Source: Streptomyces sp. CB01580 (GTDB taxonomy: Bacteria; Actinomycetota; Actinomycetes; Streptomycetales; Streptomycetaceae). Taken from it: a stretch of DNA of 64,000 nucleotides. Under the pieces are notes generated by a model. That model did no database searches and was not told the origin of the DNA. It saw nothing but the letters and a program-made list of their open reading frames with translations. Of the stretch, positions 6,572-13,951 are shown in pieces. The DNA is taken from NCBI RefSeq assembly GCF_001905795.1, contig NZ_LIXJ01000008.1, positions 159,229 through 223,228 of the forward strand, given 5' to 3'. Each line of letters starts with the position of its first letter. Within the stretch, counting starts at the first letter, position 1. Made by a program: the position numbers and the translations under genes.

Positions 6572-8863
6572 ATGCCCACCTTCGAGCAGCTCCTCAACGC
6601 CAAGCTCGCCCCGCTCGACACCGCTGCCACCCAGTGGACCGAGATGATCACGAAGCTGACGGAGCTTCAGACCGATGCGAAGGCCATGAAGTCCAAGGCC
6701 GACAAGGCGACTTGGAAGGGCGAGAACGCCACCGTCACCAAGGAGTTCGTCACCAAGTCGGCCAAGGAGTTCAGCGACGCCGTCATCGAGGCCACGTCCG
6801 TGCGTGACCTCATCAAGGACGCCCACGCCCTCCTCAAGACCGCCCAGAGGGACCTCAAGGACGCCTACGAGAACCCGCCGCCGGGTATCACCATCTACCC
6901 CGACGGCGTACTGAGTCACCGCGTCCATCCCGACCGCCGGTCCGCCGACAACACCGACCCCATCGCCACCGAGGCACAGTTCGACGCGCTGCGCGGCAAG
7001 CTCGAAGGCATCCTGAAGCGCGCCAACGAGGCCGACGAGCTCTGCGCCTGGGGCCTGCGGGCGCTGATCAAGTACCACCCCAACGACTTCGGCAGCGCCA
7101 GCCTCAGCGGTGTCGCCGATGCGAAGAAGATGCGCGCCGAGGAGAAGCAGCAGACGGAGGACGGCCGTGAGGCCGCCAAGCTCTATGCCCGTTGGGAGAC
7201 CCTCGGCGACAAGGAACGCGAGCGACTGCTGAAGCTCGCCGAGGACGGCAAGGACTCGCCGGCGTTCGCTGCCGCGCTCATGCAGAACCTCAGCTACCAC
7301 GGCCGGGACCAGCAGGAGGCGGTACTGCTGCTCGCCGGCAGCCTGGACGACAGCGGCAATGGCCAGGTCTCCGCCACCGAAGCCCGCCTCTACAAGGCCC
7401 TGTCGGGCAGCCTTGCCACTGCCACCGGCCCCGACTCCCCGATCGGCACGCCCGGCGGAACCCCCTCGGCCTGGACCAAACAGCTCATCACCATGGCCCG
7501 CGACGGCAACGGCCTGCCCGACCGGCACCCCGGCGCGCTCAAGGGCGGTATCTCGGGCTGGAACGCCCTCACCCACCTGATGGCGGCCGACGCCGGAGAC
7601 CGGACGTACGACCCGGATGCAGAGGCGGCAGCCGCCCGCGAGGAAGGGGACAAGCACAAGAGGACGTCGCCTTGGGACAAGGACAAGGGCGACCCGGTCT
7701 ACAGCGAAGCTTTCCTGACCGAGGTTGCGGACTCCATCCGTGATTGGGAGACCCACGACAAGAACGCTTACAGCGACGACTACATGAAGTCCTGGGTGGG
7801 CACGCAGTCGGACCCGATGAAGGGCCTGCTGAACGCGATGAGCCGCAACCCTTCCGCCTCCACCCACTACTTCGACCCGAACACCACGGACAATCTGAAG
7901 TACTTCATGGACGACCGGCACTGGCCGGGCGCGGATGTCGAGAGCAAGATGGAAGACCCCAAGACCCAGTACACCTCGGCCCGCGCCGAGTTCGGCGCCG
8001 CGCTGGAGGCGGCGGCGACCGGCCGGGCACCGGGCACCCCCTTGAACCCTGTCGGCACCCATCACGACGGTGCGCAGGCCGCGATCTTCGAGCGGATGGT
8101 GAACGAGTACGCCGAGGTGACGAAGACAGACAAGAGTGCTGTTCCCGTCCCGCTGCGCATGGCCATGGGCGACATGATCGGCGACTACGCCTCCGACGTG
8201 CACCAGATCTTTGGCAAGGACATGGACGGACACACCCAGTTCAGCGACCTCAGTATCGACCGGGGTGCCCTCACCCGGGTCATCCGGTCCTCTGCCGAAG
8301 ACCCCAACGCCTTCGGCGTCATTCATGCGTCGCAGACCGCGGTCATCGCCGAGGGGATGGAGCGTTTCTCGGCGGACGCCTACCGCAACAGGGGCGAGGA
8401 GAGCGACGAACTGGAGGCATGGCTCAAGCAGTCCGGTCAGGTACTGGGCCACCTCGACACCGCGCGCGCCGACGTCATCTACGACCTCGGCCAGGCGGAG
8501 AAGGACACGATCGCCTGGAACAAGATGATGAATTATCACGTCTATGGAGCGCCGCTGACCCCCATCCCGGTCGTCGGTGACATCGCCCAGCGCGCGGTCG
8601 ATGCCGGCACGGCCGCATACATGAACGACCTGACCTCCAAGGTCGATGCCGAAACCCGAAAGGATCTGATCAACCACTTCAACGACGGCGAGCGCGAGTT
8701 GAAAGCCATGATGAAAAAAACGGCGTTGGGTAGGGGACTTGCGCTGGAGGAGCTGGACAAGAGTCCGGGCGTGTACGAGGACGTCCTTCAGACGGCAGCC
8801 CAGCAGGGGTACCACGGGGGTATCACTGACGCCAATCTGAAGATGAAGGGACAAGCCGGGTGA
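6572..8863 (+). CDS. Large WXG-like putative type VII secretion substrate
   Basis: A 763-residue protein with no signal peptide or clear membrane segment. Residues 1-100 are helical with KATWKGENATVTKEF near residues 46-60, a WxG helix-turn-helix typical of ESX-type substrates. The rest is Asp/Lys-rich and helical with no catalytic motif I recognise. Landmarks are SLDDSGNGQVSATEARLYKA (an EF-hand-like D-x-D/S-G-x-G loop near residue 257), LITMARDGNGLPD, and the C-terminal QQGYHGGITDANLKM. Starts 12 bases after the small protein gene with GGAG upstream, so the two form an operon. Likely a secreted toxin or structural partner. A remnant of a second copy of its C-terminus lies just downstream. 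Confidence 0.7.
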   Translation: MPTFEQLLNAKLAPLDTAATQWTEMITKLTELQTDAKAMKSKADKATWKGENATVTKEFVTKSAKEFSDAVIEATSVRDLIKDAHALLKTAQRDLKDAYENPPPGITIYPDGVLSHRVHPDRRSADNTDPIATEAQFDALRGKLEGILKRANEADELCAWGLRALIKYHPNDFGSASLSGVADAKKMRAEEKQQTEDGREAAKLYARWETLGDKERERLLKLAEDGKDSPAFAAALMQNLSYHGRDQQEAVLLLAGSLDDSGNGQVSATEARLYKALSGSLATATGPDSPIGTPGGTPSAWTKQLITMARDGNGLPDRHPGALKGGISGWNALTHLMAADAGDRTYDPDAEAAAAREEGDKHKRTSPWDKDKGDPVYSEAFLTEVADSIRDWETHDKNAYSDDYMKSWVGTQSDPMKGLLNAMSRNPSASTHYFDPNTTDNLKYFMDDRHWPGADVESKMEDPKTQYTSARAEFGAALEAAATGRAPGTPLNPVGTHHDGAQAAIFERMVNEYAEVTKTDKSAVPVPLRMAMGDMIGDYASDVHQIFGKDMDGHTQFSDLSIDRGALTRVIRSSAEDPNAFGVIHASQTAVIAEGMERFSADAYRNRGEESDELEAWLKQSGQVLGHLDTARADVIYDLGQAEKDTIAWNKMMNYHVYGAPLTPIPVVGDIAQRAVDAGTAAYMNDLTSKVDAETRKDLINHFNDGERELKAMMKKTALGRGLALEELDKSPGVYEDVLQTAAQQGYHGGITDANLKMKGQAG

Positions 8864-9099
8864 AGGAGAGGAACCGAACCCGGCGTTGTCGACCGTCTGC
8901 TTCGTCGGGCGCGAGATGGACAACGGCACGACTCCTCGGGTTCGGTGCACCCTCGATGCGCGGCCCGTCGACACCCTGAACGAGCCCATGAAGGGCGCCA
9001 CCCGGCTCGCTGACGGCGGGTCCGGGTGGCTGGCCTGCGGCCCAGCAGTGGTACCAGAGCGGCATCAAGGACGCCGACATGAAGATGGGCGAGCGGTGA
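8864..9099 (+). pseudogene. Recombination scar: fragment of membrane-protein gene fused to 3' end of a second large-gene copy
   Basis: Bases about 8880-9035 encode STVCFVGRE...GGSGW, homologous to the middle of the following intact membrane protein (STTCFVGRE...GGSGW). Both its 5' third and its 3' third are missing. It runs directly into a fragment (about 9042-9099) reading QQWYQSGIKDADMKM, which matches the C-terminus of the 763-residue protein (QQGYHGGITDANLKM). The arrangement is what remains if the pair (large gene, membrane gene) was once tandemly duplicated and then partly deleted. The TGA of the second fragment overlaps the ATG of the intact membrane gene (TGATG). Confidence 0.75.
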
Positions 9100-9683
9100 T
9101 GAACCGAAAGTACCTGGTGCTTCCGGCTGTGCTCGTGGTCGCGGCGGTCGTCGTGACCGTCGGCCGGCTGTGGCCCAGTCCGCTGAAGGACCTCCGGGCG
9201 AAGAACCTGTGCCTGGGGATGCTCACGGAGGAGACGGCGGGCCTGCTCTACGACGGCGAGGGCGGCAAGCTGGTCGTGGACGAGTTCCGGCCCGGCAAGG
9301 GCGACAAGGACGAAGGGGCGGCGGACCCGGTGTTCTCGACCACCTGCTTCGTCGGACGCGAGACGGGTAAGGGCAACAATTTTCGCGGCCAGTACTCCCT
9401 CGATGTCCAGCCCACCAACACCCCGAACGAACCCTTGAAGGGCGCCGGCCCGTTCACCGACGGCGGGTCCGGGTGGGTGAGCCCCCGGCAGAGCGAGGTC
9501 CAGCTTCCCGCCTCGTGCCCGAAGAAGATGAGAACGACCGCCGAGCACGTCACCGTCATCCTGAAGGTCGCGCCCGGAGTCGTCGTGGCGGAGGACTGGG
9601 ACGACGCCGCCCTGATCGAAGCCTCCCGCCCGATCGTCCAGGAGGCCGTCACCAACCTGGCCAAGCAGTACGAGTGCGGCTGA
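9099..9683 (+). CDS. Membrane-anchored protein of the WXG-like locus
   Basis: A 194-residue protein with an N-terminal signal anchor at residues 5-23 (YLVLPAVLVVAAVVVTVGR) and an extracytoplasmic domain with four cysteines (NLCLGM, TTCFVGRE, PASCPKK, YECG) that probably form two disulfides. No lipobox. The function is unknown; the position suggests an envelope partner or immunity-like protein for the preceding large protein. ATG at 9099 overlaps the stop codon of the upstream remnant, a sign of former translational coupling to the large gene. A hairpin overlaps its own stop codon. Confidence 0.75.
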   Translation: MNRKYLVLPAVLVVAAVVVTVGRLWPSPLKDLRAKNLCLGMLTEETAGLLYDGEGGKLVVDEFRPGKGDKDEGAADPVFSTTCFVGRETGKGNNFRGQYSLDVQPTNTPNEPLKGAGPFTDGGSGWVSPRQSEVQLPASCPKKMRTTAEHVTVILKVAPGVVVAEDWDDAALIEASRPIVQEAVTNLAKQYECG

Positions 9684-9706
9684 CCGGTCACAGCAGCCGA
9701 CCGGTC
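9682..9706. terminator. Bidirectional terminator between convergent genes
   Basis: Two copies of the self-complementary octamer GACCGGTC separated by nine bases can form an 8-bp stem. It sits between the convergent stops at 9683 and 9751. Confidence 0.5.
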
Positions 9707-9750
9707 GCGGCGGAGGTCCGGTTGCGGGCGGAGTGCCGCCGCGACCACCG

Positions 9751-12261
9751 CTACGACCTCCGCACCCGCGCCGCCAGCCGGCTGCCGAGGCGTCGCCCGA
9801 AGCCGCTCGGGCGGTTCCATGCGCGGAACGCCTCGGCGGTGCGGCTGCTGCCGAGACGTTCCGCGGCCTGCTCCACCGCCGCCAGGTCACCGGCCGACAG
9901 GGCACGGACCACCGGCCTCAGCACCTCCTCCAGCAGCGCCGTCCGGGTCTCGGTCCAGGCGGTGCCCGCGTGCGGGTGGGAGCTCCATACGGTGAAGCAG
10001 TCCGCCACATACGCAGGGTCGGTGCACAGGCGGGTGAGGACCGGCGTCCCGCGGGCGGCTCGGCCGTAGGCGGTGATGAGGTCGGCGTCGCCGCTGTGGA
10101 CGAACGCGTAGAGCTCGGTCTCGGGCCGGTCCGGGGCGAGCAGCCGTTCGGCCAGGGCGTTCAACGCCTTGTCGAGGACGCCGGGTTCGACCGGTTCGGC
10201 CCCGGCGCGCAGCTCGCGGGCCCCTTCCGCCCAGCCGGGCTCCGCCGCACCCGACCGCAGGTCCCGTGCGAACTCCAGGAGCAGCAGGGATCCCCGTGCC
10301 CGCGCGTCGATGTCCTGCGGGAAGCCGCGCAGCAGGTCATGGGCCAGTTCGGAGGCCTCTTCGTCATCGGCGGAGGCGCCGAGAGCGGCGGCGACGAGGA
10401 CGGGCCAGGTGCCGGCCGTGCGGTGTGCGTCGGAGGTGGTCGCGGCCAGCAACTGCCGTGCCTCGGGCGCGGTGGGCGTGTCGGCGCCCCAGACCAGCCC
10501 CACTCCGGTCCGCAGCACCAGCGGTTCGGTGAACGGCGACAGGCCCCCGGCGCGGAGCACCGCGTGCAGTGCCCGCATCCGGTCGTCACCGGCGCCCGTC
10601 CTGGCGTCCGGCGCGGCGGCGCACATCCGCAGATGCGGCAGCGCCTGTGCCCCGGTGAACGGCAGGGCGACATCGAGCAGCAGCCGTTCCGCCGCCGCAG
10701 GGGCGTGCGGGGCGAGCCCGTCCAATTCGCCCAGCAGCGCGGTGCGGACGTCGAACTGCTCGTCCAGGAAGCCCAGCAGCGCCCGTGCGTAGTCGCCCGC
10801 CCCCTCGTCCAGCAGCGAGCGTGCCATGCGGTGCACGACATCGGGGAGCAGATCCGCGCAGTCCACCTCCAGCAGCCGTACGATCCGCAGCAACTGCACC
10901 GTGCGGCCGACACCTCGGCCGGGTGCGCCGTCCATGTATGGCGTGCCGTCAGCCAGTTCCGTACGTAGATCGCCACCCAGGGCCGTGACGAGCGCGGCGG
11001 CGACACGTTCCCCGTCCGGTCCGGCGAAGGCGGTCCGCGCGGGTGGTTCCGAGGTGGTGTCGCCGCCACGTACCGCCTCGGTCACCAGCAGGGCGCCGAG
11101 GGACGCCGTGACGGCCGACGGGGAACGGCCGTCCAGTGCCGTCAACAGCCGTGAAACGCACGAAAGTTCGTGAGCCGTATGGTCGATGCCGGGAGCGGTC
11201 AGCGCCTCGGTCAGCAGACGGGTGCGGTTCTCGTCGAGCGCGTACGGCCGGTCGGCGGCCCAGTCGGCCGCCGCCGCGCGCCCATCGGCCCCGAGGGGGA
11301 TGCCCGCGCAGAGCGCCGTCACGGCAAGCGGTCCGGCGGAGAACGGTGCGCCCGGCAACTCGGCCGCATCCCGGAACAGTTCGGGGGAGCGGTTCCGCCA
11401 GATCCGAGCACAGGTCTCGGCCCAGACGTCGTCCACGGCCTCCTCCGGGCGCGCCCCGGCGCAGGTGTGCACCCGTAGCGCGGGGGCAACGGCTGCGTCC
11501 TGGCCCAATGGGTCCGAAGATGCGTCCGGGCTCGGCGCGTCCGGGCTCGGTGTGTCCTGACCCGGTGCGTCCTGTGGCAGCACGCCGACGACCTGGTGCG
11601 GGGAGTGGGCGGGGCGGCGCGTATAGGTCGTGAACGTGAGACGGTGTGCGTGTTCCGAGGGGAGTACGGCCCCGGCGAGGGCGAGCCACCGTGCGACGTC
11701 GGCGCTCTGTCGTTCCACCAGAACCACCCGTGCCGACGACGGCTCCTCGCACACCCGGCGCAGATCGGCGAAGACCGCCGCCAGCCAGGGGCTTCGGGAG
11801 ACCGCGAAGTCGTTCAGCGCCCCCGCTCCAAAGACCGAGGAGGCCGGAAGGGCGGATATCCGGCCGAGCGCTCCGCCGTCCGGCGGGGTGGTGGCCCAGT
11901 TCGGCGACCGCCATGCGGTGATCGGCAGGGCGTCGCCCGGTAGCCGCGTACCGGCCGGGAGATGCACCGCGTGCGTGTGGAAGCCGACGGTCCCCTGCCC
12001 GGCGACGGCGACCGTACGGCTCAGCAGATGACCACCGTCGGACAGCGCGCTGAAGCCGAACGCCTCGGGAAACGAGCGGATTTCTTCGGTCGTCGGGTGG
12101 TGCGATGCCCCTGCCGGCGGTTCGTAGCCGAGGAGCTGCTCGGCGTCGGCCAGCACCTGCGTGGGCAGTCCGGCGCTGACCGCCGTGAACCGTGCGCCGC
12201 CCCCGGCACCACCCGCGCAGGCAGCAGAGGCAGAGGTGTAGTGCAACTGCGCGAGGCTCAT
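9751..12261 (-). CDS. GTPase-associated protein 1 (GAP1)-like protein, orphan
   Basis: An 836-residue cytoplasmic protein beginning MSLAQLHYTSA. The N-terminal third has FTAVSAGLPTQVLADAEQLLGYEP, FGFSALSDGGHLLSRTV and FHTHAVHLPAGT, the pattern of GAP1 N-terminal domains. The middle and C-terminal parts are helical and Ala/Leu-rich, with a Pro/Asp/Ser linker (about residue 245) built from a short repeat of SPDAPSPDASS type. In related Streptomyces loci such proteins sit next to a TRAFAC-class GTPase and are viewed as parts of predicted conflict or signalling complexes. No GTPase gene is adjacent here. ATG at 12261 follows AGAGGG by seven bases; two upstream ATGs are less likely. The function is inferred. 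Confidence 0.7.
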   Translation of the reverse strand: MSLAQLHYTSASAACAGGAGGGARFTAVSAGLPTQVLADAEQLLGYEPPAGASHHPTTEEIRSFPEAFGFSALSDGGHLLSRTVAVAGQGTVGFHTHAVHLPAGTRLPGDALPITAWRSPNWATTPPDGGALGRISALPASSVFGAGALNDFAVSRSPWLAAVFADLRRVCEEPSSARVVLVERQSADVARWLALAGAVLPSEHAHRLTFTTYTRRPAHSPHQVVGVLPQDAPGQDTPSPDAPSPDASSDPLGQDAAVAPALRVHTCAGARPEEAVDDVWAETCARIWRNRSPELFRDAAELPGAPFSAGPLAVTALCAGIPLGADGRAAAADWAADRPYALDENRTRLLTEALTAPGIDHTAHELSCVSRLLTALDGRSPSAVTASLGALLVTEAVRGGDTTSEPPARTAFAGPDGERVAAALVTALGGDLRTELADGTPYMDGAPGRGVGRTVQLLRIVRLLEVDCADLLPDVVHRMARSLLDEGAGDYARALLGFLDEQFDVRTALLGELDGLAPHAPAAAERLLLDVALPFTGAQALPHLRMCAAAPDARTGAGDDRMRALHAVLRAGGLSPFTEPLVLRTGVGLVWGADTPTAPEARQLLAATTSDAHRTAGTWPVLVAAALGASADDEEASELAHDLLRGFPQDIDARARGSLLLLEFARDLRSGAAEPGWAEGARELRAGAEPVEPGVLDKALNALAERLLAPDRPETELYAFVHSGDADLITAYGRAARGTPVLTRLCTDPAYVADCFTVWSSHPHAGTAWTETRTALLEEVLRPVVRALSAGDLAAVEQAAERLGSSRTAEAFRAWNRPSGFGRRLGSRLAARVRRS

Positions 12262-12662
12262 GCGTCGGCCCTCTTCGTCCATGCCGCGACCTCCCCGTGC
12301 CTGACAGCACACCCGCTCCGTCGGCGCTGCCGAGGGCGGGCCGTACGGGTCGCGGGGGCGACCCCGGCGGGGAGCGGGTCCGCGATCGCGGGAGCGACGC
12401 TATCAAGGACGCAACTCCCTTACGCACCCCGCTGGATGGACGCACACGCGACCGGAGGCGGACACCGTCGCGAGTCCTGGCGTTCATGCCCGGGTCATGC
12501 GGAGCTGGGTGCGAGGCAAAGGCGCGTTCAGTGCTCCTTCATCACCCGAATGGCCTACGTACCCAGGTCGTCTCCGGTCGTTGAGCGTCATCGGATCGAA
12601 CGATCCCCCTGGGGCACCGCGATCCGGGCCCGAGGGTCGCCTTCCGTATAGGAGTTACTCGA
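12262..12662. other. 401-bp divergent intergenic region
   Basis: This region separates the GAP1-like gene from the repeat-protein gene and should hold both promoters. No convincing coding potential. The only clear symmetric element is GGATCG-AA-CGATCC at 12593-12606, about 60 bases before the repeat-protein start. Confidence 0.6.
12593..12606. promoter_or_regulatory. Palindromic operator candidate GGATCGAACGATCC
   Basis: A perfect 6-bp inverted repeat with a 2-base centre, 57 bases upstream of the repeat-protein start codon and upstream of its strong ribosome site (AGGAG). The regulator is unknown. Confidence 0.35.
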
Positions 12663-13547
12663 ATGAACCTCAAGTCTCTCTCCCTGGTGGCCGCCGTTCT
12701 CGCCCTGTCCGGTCCGGCCGGTGCCGCGACGGCGAACGCGGTGCCCGGCACGGTCTCCGGCGACGGCGGCAACCGCGTCGGCACCCTGCGGGCCAACGGT
12801 GACGCCTACGCGAAGGAGGGCGGCCTCGGCGCGTCATGGGTCCTGGAGCACGACAACGTCAAGCAGATCACGCTGTCCGGAAGCCGCATCGGTGTGCTCA
12901 CGGGCGCCGGTACCGCCTGGGTGAAGGAGGGCGGTCTGAGTGCCAACTGGGTGCGGGAGGCCGACGACGTCAAGCAGATCGCACTGTCGGGCAACCGCAT
13001 CGGTGTCCTGAAGGACAACGGCGAGGCATACGTGAAGGAGGGCGGTCTCAGCGCGAGTTGGGTCAAGGAGGCCGACAAGGTCAAGGAGCTGGAGCTGTCC
13101 GGCAACCGCATCGGCATCGTCAAGGGCAACGGTGAGGCGCATGTGAAGGAGGGCGGCCTCAGCGCGAACTGGGTCAAGGAGGCCGACAACGTCATCGGCA
13201 TCGACCTGGCGGGCAACCGTATCGGTGTCCTCAACGCCGACGGAGCCGCCTGGGCGAAGGAGGGCGGTCTGAGTGCCAACTGGGTGCGGGAGGCCGACGA
13301 CGTCATCCAGCTCGAACTGTCCGGCAATCGCATCGGTGTCCTGAAGGACAACGGCGACGCGTACGTGAAGGAGGGCGGACTGAGCGCCAACTGGGTTCAC
13401 GAGTACACCCACGCCGTCCAGATCGCCCTGTCCGGCAAGCGCATCGGCGTCCTCAAGGGTGACGGCGCGGCCCGGGTCAAGGAAGGCGGCCTCAGCGCGT
13501 CGTGGGTCAAGGAGGCGGACAACGTCACCGAACTCGCCCTGTCGTGA
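12663..13547 (+). CDS. Secreted protein of seven 37-residue tandem repeats
   Basis: A 294-residue protein. A Sec signal peptide (NLKSLSLVAAVLALSGPAG, cleavage near ATANA at residues 22-26) is followed almost at once by seven tandem 37-residue units with core RIGVL...G.A.VKEGGLSA.WV.EAD.V..I.LSGN. Units begin near residues 38, 75, 112, 149, 186, 223 and 260 and have no insertions, so the DNA repeats every 111 bp. The alternation of short strands and the conserved W suggest a closed beta-propeller or solenoid, one blade or coil per unit, possibly a lectin-like cell-surface binder. No enzymatic residues are evident. ATG at 12663 follows AGGAG. It is monocistronic. Confidence 0.85.
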   Translation: MNLKSLSLVAAVLALSGPAGAATANAVPGTVSGDGGNRVGTLRANGDAYAKEGGLGASWVLEHDNVKQITLSGSRIGVLTGAGTAWVKEGGLSANWVREADDVKQIALSGNRIGVLKDNGEAYVKEGGLSASWVKEADKVKELELSGNRIGIVKGNGEAHVKEGGLSANWVKEADNVIGIDLAGNRIGVLNADGAAWAKEGGLSANWVREADDVIQLELSGNRIGVLKDNGDAYVKEGGLSANWVHEYTHAVQIALSGKRIGVLKGDGAARVKEGGLSASWVKEADNVTELALS

Positions 13548-13690
13548 CGTGCGGGTCCGACGACTGACCTCGGGACCTCCGACCTTGTGACTCCCGACCT
13601 CGTGACTCCGGGCCTCGTGACACCGGACCTCTGAGCCCCGACCGCTGTCCCGACAACTGTCGCGTCGCGCAGCGGAGTCGATCCGGTGCG

Positions 13691-13719
13691 CGGCGCGGTG
13701 CCGTTCAGGCCCCGCGCCG
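13691..13719. terminator. Hairpin between convergent genes
   Basis: CGGCGCGG and CCGCGCCG form an 8-bp stem around a 13-base loop, between the repeat-protein gene and the serine hydrolase gene. Confidence 0.4.
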
Positions 13720-13724
13720 TCGGT

Positions 13725-13832
13725 TCAGGCGCTCTGTTGCCCTTCGTTATGGCCGAACCACTTGTTCTCCGGAGTCTCCAGCAGTTGCATGGGGCCGTTC
13801 GGCCCCGAGTGGCTCTCCCGTACCTGCGGCAT
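13725..13832 (-). pseudogene. Possible DUF397-like C-terminal remnant
   Basis: A 35-codon stretch ending in TGA reads MPQVRESHSGPNGPMQLLET then PENKWFGHN. The VRES...GP...W pattern weakly resembles the C-terminal half of DUF397 proteins, which usually partner XRE regulators. No DUF397 N-terminus or XRE gene is adjacent. It may be a decayed copy or chance. Confidence 0.25.
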
Positions 13833-13951
13833 GCCATCGAGCCCGCCGTGGCAGACGCTCCGCCTTCGGCGTGGCCCGGCATGCCCCTGCGCGTCCCGGC
13901 GGCGCGCCCTTCCGGAGCATGGGGTGGCGCCGGGATGCGTCGGTGGTGGCC

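Larger units (their letters stand above)
13548..13951. other. 404-bp convergent intergenic region with degenerate short repeats
   Basis: Bases about 13562-13635 hold several imperfect copies of a 15-18-bp unit around GACCTCGTGACTCC. A GC hairpin lies at 13691-13719 and a possible small remnant on the minus strand at 13725-13832. Nothing else recognisable. Confidence 0.5.

Noticed and set aside
6008-9001. 997-codon open frame on the minus strand opposite the WXG-like locus
   Set aside because: Antisense shadow of two real genes; no family pattern.
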